The notes: generated by a model from the sequence alone, not told the origin. Shown: positions 40,645 through 49,241, counted from the first letter of the stretch. The stretch: DNA of 64,000 nucleotides from Mesorhizobium sp. 131-2-1 (GCF_016756535.1 NZ_AP023247.1:5084501-5148500), one strand, 5' to 3'. Made by a program: numbers and translations.

Positions 40645-41349
40645 ATGCAAACGCTGTTGCAGTTCATGGGTTCGCATCCCGTGGGGGGGACGTTGTCGAA
40701 GAACGGCTGGGGAATCACCGATTTTTTCGGTGTTTCCGCGAAAATCTACAAACCCCATTCGGTGATATGCCGCCAGGGTGACACCGATGACACGGTATTC
40801 ATCCTGAAATCGGGTTGGGCCATCCTTTACCGCGAACTGCTGGATGGAGAGCGGCAGGTCATCGACACTCCCCTGTGGGGGGACATTGTCGGTTTCCACT
40901 TCGTGGACGGACCCCGTTTTGCGTCGCTGGCGTCCATAACCGAGCTAGCAGTTTATGAAATTTCCAGGAAAGCACTGGTCGATGCCGCCCTGTCGGAAGG
41001 TCGCTTCGGGAACAAGATCGCCTGCGCCCTGACCCGGCTGAATGCCATCCTTGCAGAACATCTCGTGGATGTCGGACGGCGGAACGCGATGAGCCGCACC
41101 GCCCATTTCCTGCTCGAGTTGGAGGAGAGGCTCTCCAAAGTTGGCATGTCGGACCATGGAAGATATGAGTGTCCCCTTACCCAGCACGAACTGGCGGACA
41201 TCCTCGGAATGACCACCGTCCACGTCAACCGGACGTTGAGGGAACTTCGCAAGGCCGATCTCGTCTCTTTCAAGGGAGGCCGTGTGGAGGTCATAAATCG
41301 CAAGAAGCTGGTCGAGACAGCCGGATTCGACAAGGAGTACCTCAGGTAG
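40645..41349 (+). CDS. Crp/Fnr-family transcriptional regulator
   Basis: 234 aa. An N-terminal cyclic-nucleotide-binding-fold domain (residues about 25-130: SVICRQGDTDDTVFILKSGWAILYRELLDGERQVI) precedes a C-terminal winged helix with CPLTQHELADILGMTTVHVNRTLRELRKADLV (HTH_Crp). No cysteine cluster typical of Fnr is present. Rhizobial relatives regulate surface or stress genes; the ligand is unknown. A TTG directly before the ATG at 40645 is less likely as start. It is the first of three regulators before the second polysaccharide locus. Confidence 0.9.
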   Translation: MQTLLQFMGSHPVGGTLSKNGWGITDFFGVSAKIYKPHSVICRQGDTDDTVFILKSGWAILYRELLDGERQVIDTPLWGDIVGFHFVDGPRFASLASITELAVYEISRKALVDAALSEGRFGNKIACALTRLNAILAEHLVDVGRRNAMSRTAHFLLELEERLSKVGMSDHGRYECPLTQHELADILGMTTVHVNRTLRELRKADLVSFKGGRVEVINRKKLVETAGFDKEYLR

Positions 41350-41444
41350 AAGTTACCCCTCCGGTGTCATGGGTCAGTCGACGGCTTTTCGGACCCGAAA
41401 TTTACCGAAAATTAACTTATGTTAGAGACCGCTCATAAATAGGC

Positions 41445-41488
41445 TATAAACTACCCAAGCCGTTCTCGCTGTGGGGCAGCGAGGACGG
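41445..41488 (+). promoter_or_regulatory. AT-rich promoter box and 12-bp hairpin before LuxR gene
   Basis: TATAAA at 41445-41450 looks like a -10 box in an AT-rich patch. Ten bases on, CCGTTCTCGCTG (41460-41471) pairs with CAGCGAGGACGG (41477-41488), with one G-T wobble, around the loop TGGGG. There is no T run, so a 5' leader hairpin is more likely than a terminator. Confidence 0.45.
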
Positions 41489-41574
41489 CGCCTAGCTGCT
41501 GCAATTAAGTCTCCAACGTTTACAAGGAGTTATGTGGGCCGCAAGGCTGTCAGTGTTGGGAAAGGGTGGGTAGT

Positions 41575-42333
41575 ATGGGTGGCGTAACAGGACTGCGCAA
41601 TTACACCTCGGCCAATCAGTCAGGAGTTCGATCCAGCGGAACCGAAAATGTCCATCGTAAGGAATGCCTCCTTATCCTGGATGGAAGAGCTTTGGACCGT
41701 GAATGTCTCGCATCGGCCCTCGTTGACCACGAACTCGGCATGGTGGTCGCCGCTATGGGTTCGATCGAACAATGGCGCGTGAAGAAGAGTTCGTTTCCTC
41801 CTCTTGTCGCCATACTCTTCAACCTTGGCGGCCGGAAGGCGACCGATCACGGCGTAGCGGACGAGATCAGGCATATATCGTCCCAGTTCAGATCAATCCC
41901 GGTCATTATCCTGGCCGACAACGAAGACCTTGCACAGATACTGACGGCTCTCGAATGCGGCGCACGCGGCTACATTCCGACCTCGGTAGGGATCGATGTG
42001 TGCGTCGAGGCAATCAATCTCGCGGCAGTTGGAGGTATCTTCGTCCCGGCGAGCAGCGTCCTGTCGATGCGGCATCTGATAGATCCAGGCAGTTGCGACA
42101 GGCAACCTTTGGCGGGATTGTTCACGCTCAGGCAGGCCGAGGTCGCGCAAGCGCTCCTGCACGGCAAGGCGAACAAGATCATCGCCTACGAGCTGAACCT
42201 GCGCGAAAGCACCGTGAAGGTCCACATCCGAAATATCATGAAGAAACTGAAGGCGGCCAACCGCACGGAAGTCGCCTGCAAGGTCAAGGATCTCTTCGCG
42301 GAGCGAACACTAGCTGAAAGTGACCCTAAGTAA
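41575..42333 (+). CDS. LuxR/NarL-type regulator with atypical receiver domain
   Basis: 252 aa. The N-terminal part (residues 25-150) has the receiver fold, but the phosphorylation strand reads AILFNLGG, with Asn83 where Asp is expected, so control by phosphorylation is doubtful. The C-terminal HTH (LFTLRQAEVAQALLHGKANKIIAYELNLRESTVKVHIRNIMKKL) is a clear LuxR/GerE domain. The ATG at 41575 follows AAGGG. Another LuxR-type regulator at 43326 keeps the Asp, so the two may be functionally distinct paralogues. Likely targets include the exopolysaccharide genes downstream. Confidence 0.87.
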   Translation: MGGVTGLRNYTSANQSGVRSSGTENVHRKECLLILDGRALDRECLASALVDHELGMVVAAMGSIEQWRVKKSSFPPLVAILFNLGGRKATDHGVADEIRHISSQFRSIPVIILADNEDLAQILTALECGARGYIPTSVGIDVCVEAINLAAVGGIFVPASSVLSMRHLIDPGSCDRQPLAGLFTLRQAEVAQALLHGKANKIIAYELNLRESTVKVHIRNIMKKLKAANRTEVACKVKDLFAERTLAESDPK

Positions 42334-42488
42334 GTTCGCGGGTCTCCGCTGCAGCTGAATGGCATCCGAGATGCCGGCCTCTGTTCGGCGTGGTTTCGAA
42401 GACGACCGCGCAAGAAGGAAGCGACCGACTTCCGCCATACCGGAAGGTAACCGGGATTTGGGTCAACAGCTGGCGGGGGTTCCGCCGA

Positions 42489-42764
42489 TCAATCAGAGTG
42501 GGCAGAGTCGGGGAAGGTGTATCTGCCCACCCAGCTTACGGCGTCCTCGACCGTATCGAAATTCTTGTGCTGCCCGCTCAGCAACCCGAACCCTGTCTCG
42601 AGGAACCACTTGCCCTTCGTCGAGTAGGCTTCCTCGTCGATCCGAGTCAGGACTGCAACCAGTTGGTCGAACTTCCAGACCAGGAGCCCCAGTTCTCCAC
42701 CCTCGACCGTTCCGATTCGAGCTTCGTTGAGCGAAAATCCTGGAGCAATTGTTGCTTTGCTCAC
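42489..42764 (-). CDS. Small hypothetical protein
   Basis: A 91-residue frame with protein-like composition (VSKATIAPGFSLNEARIG, GELGLLVWKFDQLVAVLTRIDEEAY, VEDAVSWVGRYTF) and no family I recognise. The GTG at 42764 is preferred because AGGGGAT precedes it; a TTG at 42788 is an alternative. The product looks soluble and acidic. It sits alone between two LuxR regulators. Confidence 0.5.
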   Translation of the reverse strand: MSKATIAPGFSLNEARIGTVEGGELGLLVWKFDQLVAVLTRIDEEAYSTKGKWFLETGFGLLSGQHKNFDTVEDAVSWVGRYTFPDSAHSD

Positions 42765-42845
42765 CTTGATAAATCCCCTCAACTTCAAATGGATAGCAGA
42801 AAAGCTCTGTGTCTGTCTTTCCTGTAAACGTCACGCACGAATCTG

Positions 42846-43046
42846 TTAGCGGATCGCCGGCGAGTCAAGCTCTTTCACTCCATCATCCACCGTCCTTTTT
42901 TTCGCGACAAAATGTGCGATTGCCATGGAATTTTTGGCCTTCCCAAGCGCGGAGGCCTCGGCGAAATGCTCGGGCGCCATGCATTCCATTTCGGACAGCT
43001 CGCAAGTCCCGCGAGTGTCTCCCGGTCGAACAAGATCTTGCAGCAT
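42846..43046 (-). CDS. Small hypothetical ORF, perhaps 5'-truncated
   Basis: 66 codons from an ATG at 43046: MLQDLVRPGDTRGTCELSEM, then HFAEASALGKAKNSMAIAHFVAKKR. The same frame stays open and protein-like for about 25 codons upstream of the ATG (SERKIDLFPRALRDA), with no good start, so this may be the 3' part of a longer gene that lost its beginning. I cannot name a family. Confidence 0.35.
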   Translation of the reverse strand: MLQDLVRPGDTRGTCELSEMECMAPEHFAEASALGKAKNSMAIAHFVAKKRTVDDGVKELDSPAIR

Positions 43047-43325
43047 TGCGTCCCGAAGCGCTCGTGGAAAGAGGTCGATCTTGCGTTCCGATACATCGGC
43101 CGCAAGCGAGCACGTAAGCGAAGACCCTCCCAGTGGTCCTGCCGGGCATCGAACCTAGAGTGGGTTACATCTCGCCTGGGCTCTTATATCGTCATGCGCC
43201 CCATGGCGGATACGTCTCCACCGCACCCCTTTGCTACCATCGCCGGGGGCGATTCGAACCTACACGTTTCTCGTCGCCGAGCCTCGTATCGAGGCAAGTG
43301 AATGCATCAGCCCCGAACAAGGCGG

Positions 43326-44138
43326 TCAAATCGGATGAGCGTTCTCGAGAAAGTGGTACCCCTTCTGTGCTTCAAATAGATCTTGCGGAAAATGAGAGGG
43401 CTGACTTGCCATCTTTTCGTTCCCTGACGGGCCGGCCGCGGGTGAGACCACACCATGGTTCATCGCCCAAACTGCAGCCTGTGTACGATTGCGAACCCGT
43501 ATCTTTCGAAGGATCGCCTTGACGTGCACCTTCACTGTAGCTTCGGCGATTCTAATCTCGCGCGCGATGGTTTTATTAGACTCCCCTTGGATCAGGCAAC
43601 GTAGAATACATCTTTCTCTGTCTGACAAAATTGATAGGTCTCTGTCCACATTCTCCATTTTAACAGCTGCGATTGTCAAATCATCAGTCACCGCATCATA
43701 TTTAAGACCATGCCTTATATCTTGAATAAATGCCGAAGGCTCCACAGGTAACACCGTCTGCCCAAGCATAACTAACTCAAGAGCTTTGATGAGCGTATCG
43801 GAAGGAGCGACTTTTGATAAATATGCGTCAGCTCCCGCACGAAAAGCTGAAACTATATCGCTCGATCGACAGTGATCGTCTAGCACAACGACATGGCTGT
43901 TCGAACAAATCGCTTTAAAGTCAGCAATTTGTGCGAATTCAGCATCGGCGTCCGTACCGCCGACATCCATGATGAGCAAGATCGGCCGGTGCTGGGGTAG
44001 CGGCTTCTGCAGAAGATCGTGAACACAGGCCGCAGAGAAAAGAATACGAAACTTCGCCGTATCCAAGATTCGACTAAGGCCTTCTCGGAGTAACTCGCTT
44101 GGCCCGACAAGCACCGTCATAAAAGATTGTTTTGTCAT
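43326..44138 (-). CDS. LuxR/NarL-type response regulator
   Basis: 270 aa. The receiver domain has the phosphoacceptor Asp58 in ILLIMDVGGTDAD, the switch Lys in YLSKVAPSDT, and a LuxR HTH near 165-225 (LSDRERCILRCLIQGESNKTIAREIRIAEATVKVHVKAILRKI). A 40-residue tail follows. Base composition is more AT-rich than surrounding genes, suggesting recent transfer. No sensor kinase is adjacent. Divergent from the export operon, it may regulate it. Confidence 0.88.
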   Translation of the reverse strand: MTKQSFMTVLVGPSELLREGLSRILDTAKFRILFSAACVHDLLQKPLPQHRPILLIMDVGGTDADAEFAQIADFKAICSNSHVVVLDDHCRSSDIVSAFRAGADAYLSKVAPSDTLIKALELVMLGQTVLPVEPSAFIQDIRHGLKYDAVTDDLTIAAVKMENVDRDLSILSDRERCILRCLIQGESNKTIAREIRIAEATVKVHVKAILRKIRVRNRTQAAVWAMNHGVVSPAAGPSGNEKMASQPSHFPQDLFEAQKGYHFLENAHPI

Positions 44139-44363
44139 GGTAGTCTCCCCAACGCGCCCCGGTGACGCGCTCGGCGCGCCAACCGTATATCTTTTAAGGT
44201 TACGCTAGGAAAACCCTACACCAAAATACCCTCTTTAGGCGTAGGGCAGCATCCTCGAGACTATCCGGGTTTCTCAAACCTATGCCCTGGCGGAAGGTAT
44301 GACGCGGGCGGCGGGCCGGCGTTCTTCTGCAGCGCAGCGCATTGGACGAGCTCGTCAAAGTCG
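44139..44363. other. Intergenic region between LuxR regulator and export operon
   Basis: About 225 bp with an AT-rich part near the regulator start and no convincing gene. It continues into repeat copy R1a, which itself reaches the export gene's start codon. The promoters of the two divergent units must lie in this interval. Confidence 0.4.
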
Positions 44364-44536
44364 GTGCCTTATCCGGAAGGAGTGCCCACAAAGGGATAGT
44401 TGTGCCGCAGGCGGTGGAGGGTCACGATGAGGGAGAGTCTTGCTCGTCGACCCGTGCTCGACCAGTTCGGGGCGGCATCGTCACCATAGAAGGTGGAAGC
44501 CACACGCCATGGCCACAGAACACAATTCCGAGCCCG
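44364..44536. repeat. Repeat R1, copy a (upstream of export gene)
   Basis: Imperfect copy of 55668-55844. Shared blocks include ATCCGGA-GGAGTGCCCA-AAAGGG, GTGCTCGACCAGTTCGG and CAATTCCGAGCCCG. It covers the leader and first nine codons of the export gene. The copies differ by substitutions and small indels, so the duplication is not recent. Confidence 0.85.
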
Positions 44537-46326
44537 TAACTCCCTCGTCGCGGGCCGGTGGCCACAGGCGGATCAGGGGAACAAAGGCCATCCTGCTGGT
44601 CTTTGGACTCTGCGGTGTCGCCGTCCTGGGAGGGGCAGCGGTCAGAAACTTCGAGCCATTCAACCGGGAGACCATCGGGGTTGTTTCCAGAGCCGTGGCG
44701 CAGAAGGTCGACGATCTCTCCGGAGTGGCGGTGCAGAAGCTCGAGGGTGTCTCCGACGCCGTGGCGCAGAAGGTGTCTGCTGCTATCGATAGCTGGCAAG
44801 ATCAACCGGCTCCAGCCAAGGCCGAACCCTCCCGCGCGATCGTGTCGGCACCGGATGCGTCGGCCGCAACGTTGGTCGAAGGGGGCGTCCTCCCTGCCGT
44901 CCCCAACAGTCCCGAGCGCCCCAAAACTTTCGGCAAGGGACCGGATGCGTCGGCCGTGACGTTGGTCGAAGGGAGCGTCGTCCCTATCGTCCCCACCAAA
45001 GCCGAGCGCCCCAAGACCGTCAGCGCGGCGCCAGGCGTGCTAACCGGAAGCCTGTTCGGCGTCGGCGACCGTCTCAAGGTCGTGTTCTACGAGCGGGTCG
45101 ACGTCGAGGAAGACAAATGGGGGGGCGCGTCCTCAGCCTCGGCCCTGCGCGGTATCGTGCAGCGCCCGGAGCTGAGCGGCGATTTTATGGTCCAAGAGGA
45201 CGGCACGATTTCCGTGCCCTTGCTTGGCTTCATTCCGGTCGCCAACCGGTCGACACAACAGGTACAGGCCGACCTGGCGGATACCTTCGAACAGCTGCTG
45301 GGCCGCAAAGGACTGGTCAACATCCTGTCGCTGGAGCGCCCGCCCATTTACGTACTGGGACCAGTCAAGAATCCAGGCTCGTTCAAGTACGCGCCCGGCA
45401 TGACGATCCTGCACGCCATCGCGCTGGCCGGCGGCCTCGACCGGGGCCAGGGCGAGCCGTGGCAGAAGATCGAAGCCGTGCGTGAAACCCAAAGGCGGGG
45501 CGGGGCGATCGATGCAATCTCGAAGTTGCTCGCCCGTGTGGCGGTGCTGAAAGCCGAGCGCGACGGCACGGCGCCCAAGATCCCGCGCCAGTTACTGGAG
45601 TTGGCCGGCGCGACTGAAGCCGCCAACCTCGTCAGCGAGCAGAGCGACCGGCGCAAGGCCGTCGCCACGACCCGCAAGGATCGCGAGCGCACGATCCTGC
45701 GTGCACTGGAGGCGGCCAGGCAAGATGTTGCCGCGTATGGGCGCATGGACTCCCTCGACGAACTCGTCAAGCTGCGCGAGGAGCGCGTCAACAGCATGCG
45801 CACGCTCGTGAACCGCAACGTTCTCAGCATGACGGTGATGGATCAGGTCCGGAGCGAGTTGTCCGACGCTGAACAGCGTCGGCAGGACGCCCTCAACCAG
45901 TACGCGATGGCCAAGCAGCGCCTCGCTTCGCTGGAGGCTGAGGCGTTGCAGACCCAGGCCGACCTCAGGAACGATCTGGAGGTCGAGATCGAGTCCACGG
46001 AGACCCAGATCGCGGCCAATATGCGCGAGTTGAACGCCAGCGAAGGCGTCCTGGACACGTTGCCGATGACCCGCGCCCAGGCTGTGAACGCGAACAGCGT
46101 AACCTATCAAATCGTGCGGCAATCGGCAGCCGGGCCGGTCAGCATCGAATCCCCCGGGATGACCCTGTTGCAGCCTGGCGACCTCGTCAACATCATCGTG
46201 GGCGAAGGCGAGCCGGGAGAGCTGGGCGGTTCGCCGGTCCCGACCTCGTCGCCGCCGGCCGGGTCCACGCTCAACGATGCAGCGCCTGGCAGCGAGGTGG
46301 CGGAGCAGCCGATCGGTCCGAACTGA
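44509..46326 (+). CDS. Polysaccharide export protein with SLBB domain and long coiled coil
   Basis: 605 aa. A membrane segment lies near residues 24-43 (AILLVFGLCGVAVLGG), so it is probably anchored in the inner membrane or exported without cleavage. The poly-export domain starts near 181 (LFGVGDRLKVVFYERV), an SLBB-like part near 281 (YVLGPVKNPGSFKYAPGMTILHAIALAGG), and a coiled coil covers about 390-530. This is the ExoF-type layout. The tail is Pro/Ser-rich. The N-terminal part contains a duplicated 30-residue unit and VAQKV repeats. First gene of the second polysaccharide locus. Confidence 0.88.
   Translation: MATEHNSEPVTPSSRAGGHRRIRGTKAILLVFGLCGVAVLGGAAVRNFEPFNRETIGVVSRAVAQKVDDLSGVAVQKLEGVSDAVAQKVSAAIDSWQDQPAPAKAEPSRAIVSAPDASAATLVEGGVLPAVPNSPERPKTFGKGPDASAVTLVEGSVVPIVPTKAERPKTVSAAPGVLTGSLFGVGDRLKVVFYERVDVEEDKWGGASSASALRGIVQRPELSGDFMVQEDGTISVPLLGFIPVANRSTQQVQADLADTFEQLLGRKGLVNILSLERPPIYVLGPVKNPGSFKYAPGMTILHAIALAGGLDRGQGEPWQKIEAVRETQRRGGAIDAISKLLARVAVLKAERDGTAPKIPRQLLELAGATEAANLVSEQSDRRKAVATTRKDRERTILRALEAARQDVAAYGRMDSLDELVKLREERVNSMRTLVNRNVLSMTVMDQVRSELSDAEQRRQDALNQYAMAKQRLASLEAEALQTQADLRNDLEVEIESTETQIAANMRELNASEGVLDTLPMTRAQAVNANSVTYQIVRQSAAGPVSIESPGMTLLQPGDLVNIIVGEGEPGELGGSPVPTSSPPAGSTLNDAAPGSEVAEQPIGPN
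44851..45030 (+). repeat. Two 90-bp tandem units inside export gene
   Basis: Unit 1 starts CCGGATGCGTCGGCC at 44851 and unit 2 starts identically at 44941. Each codes for 30 residues (PDASA-TLVEG-V-P-VP...ERPKT). They form a proline-rich linker between the membrane segment and the export domain. Confidence 0.85.
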
Positions 46327-46355
46327 TGCCCAGCGAGGAAACTGGTCTGCACGGC

Positions 46356-46564
46356 ATGGTCTGCCTGGATGAACTCGTCGGGCCGACGTGGGAAGCGCGA
46401 AACGACCATTCGCCGACAGCTTGAACCGTTTCACGAACGGGCATGTCCACCTCCGCCGAGTTCGAAGGATGGCTTGGACTGCCCGCCGTGGGTAGTCAGG
46501 AATAGAGTCTTCACTTCCCGCGCCGGCGATACGAAACTACTCCAAACAGGGCAAACCCCGAGCG
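46356..46564. repeat. Repeat R2, copy a (after export gene)
   Basis: Imperfect copy of 50591-50803, with long shared blocks such as GCGCGAAACGACCA, GCATGTCC-CCTCCGC, CCGCCCGCCGTG, GTAGTCAGGAATAG and TTCACTTC. Both copies begin with an ATG followed by an open frame reading MV--D-LV---WEARNDH, 22 codons in this copy. It sits directly before the acyltransferase gene. Confidence 0.82.
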
Positions 46565-46568
46565 CTCC

Positions 46569-47801
46569 ATGGCTGACCAGCAGCGCGCGGGGGCAGGAGT
46601 TCTTGATGTCTCAGTCATCGGTGCACAACCCCATCGTGTGGCTTCAGTAGGACAAGCCATGCGCCAGGATACGGCTATCGACGTCACCGTGGAGGCCTTG
46701 CCGGACATCGCGAGACTTGAGACCATTTGGAAGGAGCTCGAAGCCCGAGCAACTCACTCATTCTACCTGTCCTGGCTCTGGATCGGAACTTGGCTGCGGC
46801 ATCTGCCGGGGGGCGCGCAACCACATGTTTTGGTCGCCCGGACGTCAAGCAGAATCGTTGGCTTGGCGATTATTTGCCGGCGGAGCGCCTGGAGTTTCGG
46901 GCCGCATGCGCGGGCGCGTTGGCTACTCAATGAAACCGGCGATGTTCGTTTCGATCGATTGTTCATCGAGTACAACAACATTCTTGCGGAGCGATCCCTG
47001 GCCGATGCCACCAGGGTGGCATGCCTCGAGGCCTTAGCGCAGCACTTGCGCTACTCCGACCAGCTGGTGCTCTCCGGAATTGATCCGGACTTTGAGTTGG
47101 CCGCTTGTCGCACCGCGGGCCGGGCCGGGCTCCTTACCGATGTGAGAGCGGACGATACGGCGCGGTGGATCGATTTCGCAAAAGTCCGCGAGAAAGGCGG
47201 AAATTTCCGCGCCACCTTGGGCCGCAATACCCGGCAGGCGGTAAGCCGCGCCATGCGGTTATATGCCGAACGCGGCCTCATTGCGTTCCGGACTATGGAA
47301 GTGACATCGGAGGCGCTCGCCGCGTTTGATTTGCTCGCCGAGCTTCATCAGGCGCGGTGGGGACGCAAGGGAGCCTTTGCCAATTCGAGCTTCCGCCGAT
47401 TTCACGAGGAGCTCATTTCACTCGGAGTTCCCGCCGGGACCGTCCGCATCTCACGGACGTTGGCTGGGGAGCAGACAATTGGGATCCTCTACAATTTCGT
47501 GCATGACGGCCGCGTCTACAACTACCAAAGCGGCTTTCTCTATGAGCGCGACGGCCGGCTCAAGCCCGGGCTTGTCAGCCATGTTCTGGCTATTGAGGAC
47601 AGCATCGCACGTGGGGAGTGCGGCTACGATTTTCTGGCAGGGTTCTCCGGGCACAAGTCGCACCTGGCCAATGCGGAGCATCCAATGAAGTGGATCGCAA
47701 TAGGCAGAGACGGCCCGGAGCGTCGCATCGAGGCAAAGCTGCGCGGTGCCAAGCGGGTGCTAGGGACCATTGCTACGAATATGAAAGAGGCCGTGACTTG
47801 A
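46569..47801 (+). CDS. FemAB/BioF2-like GNAT acyltransferase
   Basis: 410 aa. The fold pattern is the double GNAT of the FemAB/CelD group: HSFYLSWLWIGTWLRHLP, RWLLNETGDVRFDRLFIEYNN, then LLAELHQARWGRKGAF with HEELISLG, and the C-terminal YNYQSGFLYERDGRLKPGLVSHVLAIEDSI. Such proteins transfer amino acids from aminoacyl-tRNA or acyl groups from CoA or carrier proteins. Here it could transfer an aminoacyl or acyl group to a polysaccharide or its lipid precursor. An alternative ATG at 46659 is possible. Confidence 0.82.
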   Translation: MADQQRAGAGVLDVSVIGAQPHRVASVGQAMRQDTAIDVTVEALPDIARLETIWKELEARATHSFYLSWLWIGTWLRHLPGGAQPHVLVARTSSRIVGLAIICRRSAWSFGPHARARWLLNETGDVRFDRLFIEYNNILAERSLADATRVACLEALAQHLRYSDQLVLSGIDPDFELAACRTAGRAGLLTDVRADDTARWIDFAKVREKGGNFRATLGRNTRQAVSRAMRLYAERGLIAFRTMEVTSEALAAFDLLAELHQARWGRKGAFANSSFRRFHEELISLGVPAGTVRISRTLAGEQTIGILYNFVHDGRVYNYQSGFLYERDGRLKPGLVSHVLAIEDSIARGECGYDFLAGFSGHKSHLANAEHPMKWIAIGRDGPERRIEAKLRGAKRVLGTIATNMKEAVT

Positions 47802-47881
47802 AGCGCCGCCCAAAAGCAGGAGCTGCCACTCTGATTGGAGGCAGGTTCTTGGACAATCGGTAGGCGGGTTCGGCCCTCCGG

Positions 47882-47908
47882 CTCCCGAGGACGAACGGGA
47901 GGTGCTGT
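47882..47908 (+). promoter_or_regulatory. Hairpin overlapping ribosome site of the flavoprotein gene
   Basis: CTCCCG at 47882-47887 can pair with CGGGAG at 47896-47901, placing the GGGAGG ribosome site inside a stem just before the TTG start at 47909. This could lower or control translation. The stem is short, so the effect is uncertain. Confidence 0.4.
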
Positions 47909-49228
47909 TTGTCTACGTTGTGCGACGCAACCGTTGTCGGTGCTGGCCCCTATGGACTGTCGGTAGCAGCACACTTGCGCGGACTGGGCGTTGGTTACCG
48001 GATAATCGGCAACCCAATGGAGAGCTGGAAGAGCAAGATGCCGAAAGGCATGCTGCTCAAATCAGCTGGGTTCGCATCAAACCTTTCTGACCCCGAGCAG
48101 GCTTTTACGCTTAGGCAATTCTGCATCGAGCATGGCATTCCCTATGACCATTTGAATCTCCCAATTCCGCTGGAGACGTTCTCCGCCTACGGGGTGGCGT
48201 TCCAAAAACGCTGGGTGCCGGATGTGGAAGACGAGGAACTCGTTTCCTTGATACCGGCTCCAGAAGGATTCGATCTTAGCATGAAGAGCGGGCTGTCCTT
48301 CAGGACGCGCAAGGTAGTGATTGCAACAGGCCTGACCTATTTCCGCCATATCCCCGAGTTGTTGTCCCGACTGCCCAGCGATAGGCTTTCGCATGCCGCT
48401 GACGTTCACGACCTCCATAGATTCCGGGGGCAACGAGTGGCCGTACTCGGAAGCGGAGCATCCGCAATTGACATAGCGGTGCTCTTGAACGAAGCGCAGG
48501 TCGACGTTCAGCTTATCTCGCGCAAGCCAACCATCATGTACAGTGGCCGGTGGGGAGGCTCAGGCTCGCACCCGGTGTTGCGCCGCCTGGCACTTCCCGT
48601 TTCTGGAATCGGCCCGGGTTGGAAACATCGGCTGTTCGCGGACTGGCCTTGGCTCTTTCGGTATCTCCCCGAGAACTATCGACTTGAAATGGCAGAAACG
48701 TTTCCCGCGCCCTCCGCAGGAGAGCCAATGAAGGAGCGGGCAGCAAGCATTCCTTTGCTTGTGGGACGCTCGCCTCAGGAAGCGAGACTATCAGAGCGCG
48801 GAATACAATTAAGATTACTCTCCATGGACGGCGACACTCAAGTTGTAGAAACAGACCACATAATCGCGGCGACCGGATACAAGGCTGACGTGCGTCGTTT
48901 TCCCTTCTTGGGCTCTTCAATTGTCGAACAGCTGCGTCTTGTCGGAAAAACTCCGAGGTTGTCCGCGAACTTTGAGTCGTCCATCCCGGGATTGTATTTC
49001 GTCGGACAGGTATCGACTACGACGTTTGGACCGGTCATGCGTTTCGTGTTTGGCACCGACTTCACCTCTCGCACGATATCAAGGCACCTGGCGAGTCTGC
49101 GGCCTAGGACGTGGCGAGAGTCCCCTCACAGGAGTGCGGGGCAGTGCCGCTCCACTGCGTCGACATCTTCAGTCCGGGAATGCCTGCGAACCCTCACCTT
49201 GAACCAACCAAGGGAGGTCAATCGCTAG
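47909..49228 (+). CDS. Flavin-dependent oxidoreductase (FMO/TrxB-like)
   Basis: 439 aa. DATVVGAGPYGLSVAAHLRGLGV binds FAD, VAVLGSGASAIDIAVLLNEAQ near residues 177-193 binds NAD(P)H, and IIAATGYKADVRRFPFL is the late FAD motif; SIPGLYFVGQVSTTTFGPVMRFVFGT closes the core. These features suit a two-dinucleotide-binding monooxygenase or lysine/ornithine-hydroxylase-like enzyme; the substrate is unknown. It starts with TTG behind GGGAGGTG. Encoded between the acyltransferase and ATP-grasp genes, it may modify the same building block. Confidence 0.85.
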   Translation: MSTLCDATVVGAGPYGLSVAAHLRGLGVGYRIIGNPMESWKSKMPKGMLLKSAGFASNLSDPEQAFTLRQFCIEHGIPYDHLNLPIPLETFSAYGVAFQKRWVPDVEDEELVSLIPAPEGFDLSMKSGLSFRTRKVVIATGLTYFRHIPELLSRLPSDRLSHAADVHDLHRFRGQRVAVLGSGASAIDIAVLLNEAQVDVQLISRKPTIMYSGRWGGSGSHPVLRRLALPVSGIGPGWKHRLFADWPWLFRYLPENYRLEMAETFPAPSAGEPMKERAASIPLLVGRSPQEARLSERGIQLRLLSMDGDTQVVETDHIIAATGYKADVRRFPFLGSSIVEQLRLVGKTPRLSANFESSIPGLYFVGQVSTTTFGPVMRFVFGTDFTSRTISRHLASLRPRTWRESPHRSAGQCRSTASTSSVRECLRTLTLNQPREVNR

Positions 49229-49241
49229 AATTGAGACTACC

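Noticed and set aside
43200..43300. tRNA or tmRNA fragment on the minus strand (GGTTCGAATCGCCCCCGG)
   Set aside because: The T-stem does not pair and no acceptor or anticodon arm can be drawn.
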